Assembly (NCBI GenBank): GCA_020632795.1
Contig: JACKEV010000010.1
Location: forward strand, 434,001-498,000
Length of the DNA: 64,000 nt
DNA from: Alphaproteobacteria bacterium
GTDB taxonomy: Bacteria > Myxococcota_A > UBA796 > CAJQPC01
Direction of reading: 5' to 3'
A model generated the notes under the pieces. The model was not told where the DNA came from and did not search any database. It was given only the letters and a program-made list of their open reading frames with translations. Made by a program: the position numbers and the translations under genes. Every line of letters begins with the position of its first letter. Positions within the stretch are counted from its first letter, which is position 1. Positions 34,301-41,408 of this stretch are shown here, one piece after another.

Positions 34301-34741
34301 GTGAAACACACCCCCGCCGTGCGCGACGAGCTGCGCGCCCGCCTCCACGAGGTCAAGCTCCGGGCGACCGCCGCCCGGCTCGCCGCCCTCATGCCTCTGC
34401 ACGACCTCGCCCGGCCCATGTCCCACGCCGAGCTGATGGCCCTGCTGGAGCCCGCCGGCTGGGACCGCGCCACCATCTACCGGGTGCTCTCCGACCTCAC
34501 CGAGGCCGGGCTGCTGCGCCGCATGGACCTGGGGGACCACGTCTGGCGCTTCGAGCTGCTGGACCACTGCCGTACCATCGACGACGACCACGCCCACTTC
34601 ATGTGCACCGACTGCGGCCAGGTCACCTGCCTGCCCGAGCTGGAGCTGCGCGCGGCCCACGGCGGCCCGCTGCCCCCTCAGCTCCAGGGGGCCGAGCTGC
34701 ACCTCAAGGTGAGCGGGCGCTGCGCGGGGTGTGTGGGGTAG
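34301..34741 (+). CDS. Fur-family metalloregulator, probably Zur-like
   Basis: A 146-residue repressor. The winged-helix DNA-binding part is residues 1-85 (RATAARLAALMPLHDLARPMS, DRATIYRVLSDLTEAGLLRR). The dimerisation part follows: RFELLDHCRTIDDDHAHFMCTD with the DHxHFxC metal site, a CxxC pair (CTDCG) and a second pair (CAGC) at the end, together a structural zinc site. The link with a ZIP-like transporter suggests zinc; iron or manganese cannot be excluded. GTG 34301 has no clear ribosome site and a -10-like GATAAG about ten bases upstream, so the message may be leaderless. Confidence 0.85.
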   Translation: MKHTPAVRDELRARLHEVKLRATAARLAALMPLHDLARPMSHAELMALLEPAGWDRATIYRVLSDLTEAGLLRRMDLGDHVWRFELLDHCRTIDDDHAHFMCTDCGQVTCLPELELRAAHGGPLPPQLQGAELHLKVSGRCAGCVG

Positions 34742-34756
34742 CCGCGGGTCCGGCGT

Positions 34757-34762
34757 TACATT
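34757..34762 (+). promoter_or_regulatory. Putative -10 element (GT-TACATT), leaderless start
   Basis: GCGTTACATTGG, with TACATT ending six bases before ATG 34769, so transcription would begin at the start codon. The string matches that at 27983. Confidence 0.4.
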
Positions 34763-34768
34763 GGCCCG

Positions 34769-35959
34769 ATGGGTTCCCTGGAGTCCCTGCTGATCACCGT
34801 GGGGCTGCTGCTGCTCGCCGGCGTGGTGGCGTGGTGGCTGAGCGGGGTGCTGCGGCTGCCCCGGGTCACGGTCCTGCTGCTGGTGGGGCTGGCGGTGGGG
34901 CCGGCGGGCCTCGACCTGCTGCCCGCGGAGCGCACGCAGTGGTTCCCCGCGCTCGCGGACGTCGCGCTTACGATGGTCGGCTTCCTGCTGGGGGGGGAGT
35001 TCACCGCCTCCGCGCTTCGCCAGCACGGCCGCTCGGTGGTCATCCTGTCGCTGGCGGTCTCGGTGGGCACCGCCGTGGTGGTGACCGGGGGCCTGCTCCT
35101 GGTCGGGGTGCCGCTGCCGCTGGCCCTGCTGCTGGGGGCGATCGCGCCGGCCACCGACCCCGCCGCGGTGTCCGCGGTCTGCGCGGAGCACCACGAGGCG
35201 ATCGGCCGCGCGTCGCCGAACACCCGATTGGTCCTCGGGATCGTCGCGATCGACGACGTCTGGGGGCTGCTGCTCTTCAGCGCGATCGCCGCCGTGGCCA
35301 CCTCGCTCACCGGAAACGGCGCCCCCGAGGCGGCGCTGGTGCACGGGCTGTGGGAGCTGGGCGGCGCGCTGGCCCTGGGCGGCGCGCTGGGCGTGCCCAT
35401 GGCCTACCTCTCCGGGCGCATCTCCCCGGGAGAGCCCACCCTGGAGGAGGCCATGGGCATGGTCTTCCTGTGCGTGGGCCTGGCGCTGTGGCTGAAGGTC
35501 TCCTACCTGCTGTCGGCGGTGGTGATGGGCGCGGTGGTCGCCAACCTCGCGACCCACCACGAGCGCCCGTTCCGCGCCATCGACGGCGCCGAGCGGCCGT
35601 TCCTGGTGCTGTTCTTCATCCTGTCGGGCGCCTCGCTGAGCCACGGCGCGGTGACCTCCCTGGGGGTGCTCGGCGCGGCCTACATCGGCCTGCGCGTCCT
35701 CGGCCGGCTGGTCAGCGCCTGGCTCGGCGCCTCCTGGGCGCGGCAGGACCCGCAGGTCCGCCGGTGGATGGGGGTGGGGCTGCTGCCCCAGGCCGGCGTG
35801 GCGCTGGGCCTGGCGCTGGTGGCCAGCGAGACCTTCCCCGACCTGGGCGAGGACCTCCTGGCGGTGGCCGTGGTCTCGACCGTCGTCTTCGAGCTGGCCG
35901 GGCCCCTGGCCACCCGCCTGGCGCTGAGCCGGATGGACGCGCCCCGGCAGGCCGGGTGA
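34769..35959 (+). CDS. Cation/proton antiporter (CPA family, Kef/NhaP type)
   Basis: A 396-residue membrane protein with about 12 predicted segments. Family features include LPRVTVLLLVGLAVGPAGLDLL near the N-terminus, AIAPATDPAAVSAVCAEHHE with the conserved ATDPAAV ion-site motif, and VLGIVAIDDVWGLLLFSAIA with the paired Asp residues of electrogenic antiporters. There is no cytoplasmic TrkA/RCK regulatory domain, so this is a short form. It would exchange Na+ or K+ for H+ at the inner membrane. It follows the Fur gene after 27 bases but seems to have its own promoter. Confidence 0.85.
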   Translation: MGSLESLLITVGLLLLAGVVAWWLSGVLRLPRVTVLLLVGLAVGPAGLDLLPAERTQWFPALADVALTMVGFLLGGEFTASALRQHGRSVVILSLAVSVGTAVVVTGGLLLVGVPLPLALLLGAIAPATDPAAVSAVCAEHHEAIGRASPNTRLVLGIVAIDDVWGLLLFSAIAAVATSLTGNGAPEAALVHGLWELGGALALGGALGVPMAYLSGRISPGEPTLEEAMGMVFLCVGLALWLKVSYLLSAVVMGAVVANLATHHERPFRAIDGAERPFLVLFFILSGASLSHGAVTSLGVLGAAYIGLRVLGRLVSAWLGASWARQDPQVRRWMGVGLLPQAGVALGLALVASETFPDLGEDLLAVAVVSTVVFELAGPLATRLALSRMDAPRQAG

Positions 35960-35963
35960 CCCG

Positions 35964-36140
35964 CTACTCCTCGTCGTGATCGTGGGCGTGCTCGTCCTCG
36001 CAGACCATGTCGCCGTCCTCGTGCTCGTGGCAGATGAGATCGCCGGCGCAGTCTTCGTCGGTGGTGCAGGGCTCGCCGAGGTCGGCGCCGCAGGCGGTGA
36101 GGGCGGTGAGGGCGAGCAAGAGGGTCAGGAAGAGGCGCAT
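35964..36140 (-). CDS. Small His/Cys-rich lipoprotein under the Fur-family operator
   Basis: A 58-residue protein, ATG 36140 to TAG 35964, shorter than usual gene-calling limits. It begins MRLFLTLLLALTALTACGADLG, a lipoprotein signal with Cys17. The mature part has four further Cys and ends with CHEHEDGDMVCEDEHAHDHD, with five His and many acidic residues: a probable metal-binding peptide. GGAGACCCCC before the start matches the ribosome site at 6365. The palindrome at 36175-36197 lies 35 bases upstream and overlaps a TATTAT -10-like element. I infer a periplasmic zinc chaperone or buffer. Convergent with the antiporter gene. Confidence 0.75.
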   Translation of the reverse strand: MRLFLTLLLALTALTACGADLGEPCTTDEDCAGDLICHEHEDGDMVCEDEHAHDHDEE

Positions 36141-36174
36141 GGGGGTCTCCGTGGTTTGGATTGCGTCGGAGCAA

Positions 36175-36197
36175 TAATAGCAACTGAGTTGCTATTA
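36175..36197. promoter_or_regulatory. Perfect Fur-family (Zur?) operator before the His-rich lipoprotein
   Basis: TAATAGCAAC, TGA, then GTTGCTATTA: a perfect ten-base inverted repeat with a three-base centre. Its size and half-site (xAATAGCAwC) match the site at 34268-34290, next to the regulator gene. It covers the likely -10 (minus-strand TATTAT, 36174-36179) of the small lipoprotein gene, so binding would block transcription. Confidence 0.7.
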
Positions 36198-36322
36198 CGC
36201 CACCTCGTGGAGAGGTCCCGCCCTGGTGCTCCGAACATGCGAAGGTGCTATCCAGCGAGATGTCCTTCCGGGGATGACTCCGAGATTCCCTCTCCTTCGC
36301 CTTGAATCCGAGCGGGAACGGC

Positions 36323-39055
36323 ATGCCGCCTCTGCACATCCACCTCGAGCTGGTTCGCCTGGAGAAGGTCTCGGACCCCTACGCCTTCCGGTCGGGGGTC
36401 CAGCGCTACCTGCTCCGGTGGAGCAGGGGGGTCGAGCGCGAGGTGCAGATCCACTGGGACGAGGATCTCATGGCCGACCTCCATGCCCTCGGCCGCCCCG
36501 ACCCCAGACCGGAGGTGTTGCTTCGGCTCGGGGATCGCCTCCGAGACACGCTGGATCGCGCGGGCTGGGCGCAGCAGGAGGAGCGCATCGCCCAGGCGTT
36601 GAGCCAGGGAGAGCCCGTCCACATGAGCGTGCTGTCCTCGGCCGCCGAGCTGTACGCGCTGCCCTGGGAGCTGCTGCGCCTGCGCTCCACCGGCGAGCAC
36701 CTCTTCGAGGTGAGCGACCTCCACCTGCGCTACGAGTGGCCCAGCGGCTTCCTGAACGCGGCGGGCGGCCTTCGCCCGACCCTGGACACCGGCGCGCAGC
36801 CCCCCCATGTGTTGCTGGCCTGGAGCGACGCCGGGGGCGCGGTGCCCGCGGAGGCCCTGGCCGAGGCGCTGCGCGAGGCCTGGCCCGAGGACAGGCTCAG
36901 CCTGCTCCCGGACGCCACCCCCAGCGCCCTTCGCGCGACCTTGCGGGAGGCCCGGCAGGCGCAGCGCCCGGTGACCGTGCTGCACCTGCTCGCCCACAGC
37001 GCCACACAGGACGACCAGCCCGGCCTGCACCTGGGCAAGGGCCCCCTGGCCTCGCCCAAGGCCCTGGTGAACGCGCTCGGGCCCTTCGCGGACACCCTGC
37101 CGCTGGTGATCCTGGCGGTCTGCCGCGGGGCCGATCCGGGCAGCCCGGGGAGCCGAATGGGCAGCTTCGCCCTGGCGCTGCATCGGGGCACCCTCAAGCA
37201 CGGGGGCTTCGCCACGGTCATCGCCTCCCGCGCGCCCCTGTCCGTTCGCGGCGCGACCCACTTCGGCCACAGCCTGCATGGCGCTCTGTCCCGCGGCAAG
37301 AGCGTCCCGGGCGCGTTCGCCGAGGCGCGGGAGGCCCTCCAGCTCGACGGGCACACCGCCGACGCGGCCAGCCTCCAGCTCTACGCTACGGCACCTGGAG
37401 AGGCCGCCCGGCCCCAGGACCCCGAGCGCGCCGCGCTGGCCCGCCGCCTCCAGCGCGCCTACGAGGAGCGCGAGCAGGCCCTGATCGAGGGGAGCCCGGT
37501 GAGCTTCCACGAGGTCCGCATCCTGGAGCTGCAGCGCCAGCTCGCCAGCGGCCCGGAGCTCCAGCCGGGGGAGTTCCTGGACGACGGGCGCTACCGCCTG
37601 GTGGAGATCCTGGGCGAGGGCGGCCAGTCCACGGTCTGGAAGGCCTACGATCGGCGCCTGCAGCAGCCCGTTGCGCTCAAGGTGCTCAAGCCCTCGGTCG
37701 CCCGGAACCCCAAGCAGCTGTCCCGCTTCCAGCGCGGCGCCCGGGAGATGCTGGGGCTGCGGGCGAAGCACATCGTGCGGGTCCTGAGCCCGCCTGGCGC
37801 CGACCGGGGCTACCACTTCTTCGCGATGGAGTGGGTGCGAGGCGGCGATCTGGCGGCCTTCGTCCAGGCGAACCCCGAGCGGGACGCCCGAACCCTGCTG
37901 CGCATGCTGCTGGGCCCGGGGCGGGCGCTGGCCGCCGCCCACAAGAAGGGCGTCATCCACCGGGACGTGAAGCCCGGGAACCTGCTGGTCACCGAGGACG
38001 AGGAGCTGCTGCTCACCGACTTCGACCTGGCCCGGGTCGCGTCCAGCCCCCGACAGACCAGCCAGGGCGGCATGGGCACCCTGCTGTTCTCCCCGCCCGA
38101 GCAGCTGATGGACGCCCGCGAGGTGGACGCCCGCGCGGACATCTACAGCCTGGGCATGACCGCGATCTTCTGCCTGCGCCGGGCTGTGCCGACCCTGCAC
38201 GCCATGCAGGACCCGGCGAGCCTGGCGCGGACCCTGGCGCTGCCCCACGACGTGCGGGAGGTGCTGGCCTTCGCGGTGGCCTGGGATCGGGAGCAGCGCT
38301 GGGACACGATGGAGGTCTTCGTGGCCTCTCTGGAGCGGGCGCTGGACGCCTGGGGTGGGGTGGAGGCGCCACCGCCTGCGGTGAGGCCCGTACCAGCGAT
38401 CGATCCGCCGACACCGGAGCGGCCTGCGTCTGACGCGACGCCCCCCGAGGTGGAGTCCGCGCCGCCGCCGGAGAGACCGCCACCAGGCTCCTCCCCGCTG
38501 GCGAAGCGGGCGCCGGCCCCGAAGGCCAGGCCCCCCGCCTCCCGCCCCGCCAAGGTGCCCGCGAACACCCAGGACGAAGCGCCCGACACGCCAGAGGACG
38601 CTCCTTGGAGAGACTCGTGGCCCGCGAAGTTCCTGGCGGGCTTCATGGGGCTGGTCGGCTTCGGGGTGGGGGTTGTCTTCAGCATGATGTTGGCAGGGGG
38701 CGGACCGATGAGTGATGCTCCTGCGAGGATCGCTCTGGGGGGAGCGGCGCTGGTCCTTGGACAGAGCTTCTTCCCGATAGCCGGTCAGACGCCCCGCTCG
38801 ACGTTCGGCGGGGCGCTGGCGGGGCTGGCCTTTGGTTTCATCATGGAACTCGGCGACAACCGGGGCGATGAGGAGGTCTTTGCGACCGCCGTGTACTGCT
38901 TCCTCGTCTGGGTGACCTGGCTGTTCTGGTCCTCGAAGGAAGCCCCGAGGGGACCCGTCTCACCATTACTACGCGAACGCCTCGCCGCAGCGGTCGTATA
39001 CATCCTGGTGACCGGCGTCGCGACCTTCGCCGTCGCTATGTCCGTCAAGAACTAA
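36323..39055 (+). CDS. CHAT protease-like domain fused to Ser/Thr kinase and membrane domain
   Basis: A 910-residue protein from ATG 36323. Residues 1-365 form a CHAT (caspase-like) domain with catalytic His225 (VLHLLAHSAT) and Cys267 (VILAVCRGADPG). Residues about 420-665 form a Hanks-type kinase: GEGGQSTVW, Lys453 (VALKVL), HRDVKPGN with Asp548, and DFDLAR in place of DFGLAR. A Pro-rich linker of about 120 residues and about four to six membrane segments follow (FMGLVGFGVGVVFSMMLAG, then later segments). This suggests a membrane-tethered kinase with a protease module, perhaps for stress signalling or controlled death. The order CHAT-kinase-membrane is unusual. Confidence 0.85.
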   Translation: MPPLHIHLELVRLEKVSDPYAFRSGVQRYLLRWSRGVEREVQIHWDEDLMADLHALGRPDPRPEVLLRLGDRLRDTLDRAGWAQQEERIAQALSQGEPVHMSVLSSAAELYALPWELLRLRSTGEHLFEVSDLHLRYEWPSGFLNAAGGLRPTLDTGAQPPHVLLAWSDAGGAVPAEALAEALREAWPEDRLSLLPDATPSALRATLREARQAQRPVTVLHLLAHSATQDDQPGLHLGKGPLASPKALVNALGPFADTLPLVILAVCRGADPGSPGSRMGSFALALHRGTLKHGGFATVIASRAPLSVRGATHFGHSLHGALSRGKSVPGAFAEAREALQLDGHTADAASLQLYATAPGEAARPQDPERAALARRLQRAYEEREQALIEGSPVSFHEVRILELQRQLASGPELQPGEFLDDGRYRLVEILGEGGQSTVWKAYDRRLQQPVALKVLKPSVARNPKQLSRFQRGAREMLGLRAKHIVRVLSPPGADRGYHFFAMEWVRGGDLAAFVQANPERDARTLLRMLLGPGRALAAAHKKGVIHRDVKPGNLLVTEDEELLLTDFDLARVASSPRQTSQGGMGTLLFSPPEQLMDAREVDARADIYSLGMTAIFCLRRAVPTLHAMQDPASLARTLALPHDVREVLAFAVAWDREQRWDTMEVFVASLERALDAWGGVEAPPPAVRPVPAIDPPTPERPASDATPPEVESAPPPERPPPGSSPLAKRAPAPKARPPASRPAKVPANTQDEAPDTPEDAPWRDSWPAKFLAGFMGLVGFGVGVVFSMMLAGGGPMSDAPARIALGGAALVLGQSFFPIAGQTPRSTFGGALAGLAFGFIMELGDNRGDEEVFATAVYCFLVWVTWLFWSSKEAPRGPVSPLLRERLAAAVVYILVTGVATFAVAMSVKN

Positions 39056-39741
39056 TTCCCCACGTCCAGCGCAAAATCAAACACCGTGTCCTCGCTCCCG
39101 TCCGAGTTCACCGTCGGGCTCATCATCAGGCTGGTGGGGCAGGTGCCGTCGTCGTAGGGGTCGTTCAGGAAGCGGAGCTGGGTGACCAGCTCGGTGTGGC
39201 CGGCGGCGTTGAGGCGGAAGTGGAAGTGCGCCGGCATCATGCGGTTGTTCTCCACCGGGTAGGGGATCGGCTTGACGGTGGTGAAGGTGTAGCAGCCCTC
39301 GAAGCCGATCTCGACCTTGGCGCGGTAGTGCATGGTCGAGGTGGTCATGTCGTAGGTGCCGTCCTGCTTGACGTGCCAGATCTCCAGGATCGCGCCGGGC
39401 AGGAGCGCGCAGTCCAGGGCGCTGCGCACGGTGCCGGAGATGGTGAGCAGCGTGCCGGCCTCGCCCAGGGTGCGCAGGTCCCAGCGGGAGGGCGCGTTCG
39501 GGCGGTAGTAGGGGCCCTCGAAGAACGGGGTGGTCGTGGCGCACGAGGGCGCGGTGGCCGCGGTGTCCGACCACACCCCCGTGTCCAGGAAGGGCGCGGG
39601 GCGGGGCCCCGAGAGGCCGTCGGGCCGCCACAGCCGGTCGTCCTCGTCGATGAAGGAGGGCGTCGGCGCGCAGCCCCCAGCCACCACCGCCCCCAGGCTG
39701 GCCGCGCCGTAGCGCAGGAAGTCCCGTCTCGACTTGCTCAT
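39052..39741 (-). CDS. Intradiol ring-cleavage dioxygenase-like protein with export signal
   Basis: A 229-residue protein. Starts at ATG 39741 (MSKSRRDFLRYGAASLGAVV), a twin-arginine-like signal with a possible lipobox AGGC. The rest is the C-terminal beta-sandwich domain of intradiol dioxygenases: TTPFFEGPYYRPNAPS, LPGAILEIWHVKQDG, and the iron ligands, Tyr in GCYTFTTVKPIPYP and His-x-His in MPAHFHFRL. Non-haem Fe(III) enzymes of this group open catechol rings; secreted single-domain forms occur in many bacteria and their substrates are mostly unknown. It overlaps the stop of the upstream MopE/beta-helix gene by ATGA. Confidence 0.8.
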   Translation of the reverse strand: MSKSRRDFLRYGAASLGAVVAGGCAPTPSFIDEDDRLWRPDGLSGPRPAPFLDTGVWSDTAATAPSCATTTPFFEGPYYRPNAPSRWDLRTLGEAGTLLTISGTVRSALDCALLPGAILEIWHVKQDGTYDMTTSTMHYRAKVEIGFEGCYTFTTVKPIPYPVENNRMMPAHFHFRLNAAGHTELVTQLRFLNDPYDDGTCPTSLMMSPTVNSDGSEDTVFDFALDVGN

Positions 39742-41198
39742 GGCACACACCCCGACGCGTCGCAGGCGAAGGTCTCGTCGTCACCATAGGCGGCCCGGAC
39801 CGACGAGACATCCTCCGGGTCGTTCTCCGAGCTGCCGCTCCCCCAGTCGCAGTCCGTGGAGGTCACCGCGCCGCCGGGGCTCAGGTACACCCCGCCGCCG
39901 CTGTCCGCCGTGTTGGCCAGGAAGCCGGCGATCTCGGCGGGATCCGCCGCGCAGTCCAGCGTGCCGGACTCCACGACCGCGCCCCCGCCCAGGCGGTTGG
40001 CGGTGTTGTCCTGCACCAGGCTGTCGACCAGGGAGAGGCGCGCGTCGCCGTCGTAGCCGACCACCGCCAGGCCCCCGCCGTGGTCGGAGACGTTGTCCTG
40101 CACGGTGACCCGCTCCAGGGTGGCCTCGCCGCCCAGCAGGGCCAGCCCGCCGCCGTAGTAGTCGGCGACGTTGTCCCGCAGGGTGACGTCGCTCAGGGTG
40201 GCGGTGCAGCCGCGCAGGTAGATCCCCGCGCCCACGCCGGCCCGGCTGTCCTGCACGATCACGTCGGACATCGTCAGGTCGACCAGCCCGTCGCACTCCA
40301 CCCCGCCCCCGGCGGTCTGCTCCTCCAGGACCACGCCCACCCCCAGGCCGCGCTCCAGGGTCAGGCTCGACAGCGAGAGGGTCACCCCGTCGGTCCGCGC
40401 GATCACCACCCCGTGCTGCAGCTCGGCGGAGAGCACGATCTCATCGGCATCTCCGTAACCCTCGATGCCGAGATCCGCGCGCACGCGCAGGCTCGTGAAG
40501 TAGGTCCCCGGGCAGAAGCGCAGGGTCCCGGCCCGGGAGACCACCCGGGTGACCGGGGCGAAGGCCGCGCCCTCGGCGAAGCGCTCGGTCCAGGACTCCG
40601 GCGCGGCGCCGTCCGCGGGGAGGAAGGTGACGATCGACCGCTCGTTGTCGGGGTCGCAGTCGCTGTCCACCCCGTCGCACTGCTCCAGGGCCCCGGGGTG
40701 GACGGCGGCGTCGCCGTCGTCGCAGTCGCCGTCCTGGAGCACATGGGTCTCGTCGGGGGCCGCGCAGGAGACCTCGGGCTCCCCCGCGCCGAAGCCGTCG
40801 CCGTCGCCGTCCGCGTACCAGTCCGCGCTGCCCTCGGCGCCCTGGTCGGTGGTGCCGTCGCAGTCGTTGTCCACCCCGTCGCAGACCTCGGCGGCCCCGG
40901 GGTGGACCTCGGGGTCCCGGTCGTCGCAGTCCTCGCCCGCGTTGACGTAGCCGGCCTCCGGGCCGCAGGCGTCGCGGGCGCGGTCGGGGTCGCCGAAGCC
41001 GTCGCCGTCGGCGTCCCAGTAGTAGGTGACGGTCAGGCCCTCGTCGACGAGGCCGTCGCCGTCGTCGTCCACCCCGTCGCAGTCCTCGACCCCGACCTCC
41101 GCCGGCCCGGAGTCGATCGGACCGGTGTCATCGACCGGCTCGGCGTCCTTGCAGGCGAGCAGCGCGCCCAGCAGGAGCAGCGGGAGGGGCTGGCGCAT
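39738..41198 (-). CDS. MopE-repeat and beta-helix lipoprotein
   Basis: A 486-residue protein from ATG 41198, with lipoprotein signal MRQPLPLLLLGALLACKDAE. Residues about 35-180 hold about three MopE-type units (EDCDGVDDDGDGLVDEG, CDGVDNDCDGTTDQG, CDGVDSDCDPDN) with YYWDADGDGFGDP spacers, a probable metal-binding region. Residues about 200-486 are a right-handed beta-helix with repeats such as GAGIYLRGCTATLSDVTLRDN and GGGLALLGGEATLERVTVQDN. It is a surface or periplasmic lipoprotein, close in design to the one at 12605-15067 but without a C-terminal sorting tail. It is translated together with the dioxygenase gene downstream. Confidence 0.8.
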   Translation of the reverse strand: MRQPLPLLLLGALLACKDAEPVDDTGPIDSGPAEVGVEDCDGVDDDGDGLVDEGLTVTYYWDADGDGFGDPDRARDACGPEAGYVNAGEDCDDRDPEVHPGAAEVCDGVDNDCDGTTDQGAEGSADWYADGDGDGFGAGEPEVSCAAPDETHVLQDGDCDDGDAAVHPGALEQCDGVDSDCDPDNERSIVTFLPADGAAPESWTERFAEGAAFAPVTRVVSRAGTLRFCPGTYFTSLRVRADLGIEGYGDADEIVLSAELQHGVVIARTDGVTLSLSSLTLERGLGVGVVLEEQTAGGGVECDGLVDLTMSDVIVQDSRAGVGAGIYLRGCTATLSDVTLRDNVADYYGGGLALLGGEATLERVTVQDNVSDHGGGLAVVGYDGDARLSLVDSLVQDNTANRLGGGAVVESGTLDCAADPAEIAGFLANTADSGGGVYLSPGGAVTSTDCDWGSGSSENDPEDVSSVRAAYGDDETFACDASGCVP

Positions 41199-41265
41199 CG
41201 GGCATGAGCGTACCACCGCGAAGGGCGGGTCAACGGGGCTTCCGCGGACGACTCGGTGACCGCTC

Positions 41266-41293
41266 AGGCATGCCTCGCCGATCAGGCATGCCC
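41266..41293 (+). promoter_or_regulatory. Tandem palindromes, putative enhancer-binding-protein sites
   Basis: AGGCATGCCT (41266-41275) and AGGCATGCCC (41284-41293), both within TCAGGCATGCC, are spaced 18 bp apart, less than two helical turns. They lie about 60-80 bases upstream of the sigma-54 promoter, the usual region for sites of NtrC-type activators. Confidence 0.5.
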
Positions 41294-41345
41294 GTTCGGG
41301 CAGGGGCCGATCCGGGGCGTGCGCGCCCCAGCCCGCGAACGCCAC

Positions 41346-41361
41346 TGGCACGGTCCGTGCA
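41346..41361 (+). promoter_or_regulatory. rpoN site: Sigma-54 promoter of the long operon
   Basis: TGGCACG-GTCC-GTGCA matches the -24/-12 consensus TGGCACG-N4-TTGCA with exact GG-to-GC spacing; only one base of the -12 box differs. Transcription would start near 41373, about 36 bases before ATG 41409. Confidence 0.65.
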
Positions 41362-41408
41362 TCGCAGAGGTTCCCCGAAGACCCCCTCCAGGAGCCGAGA
41401 AGCAAGGC

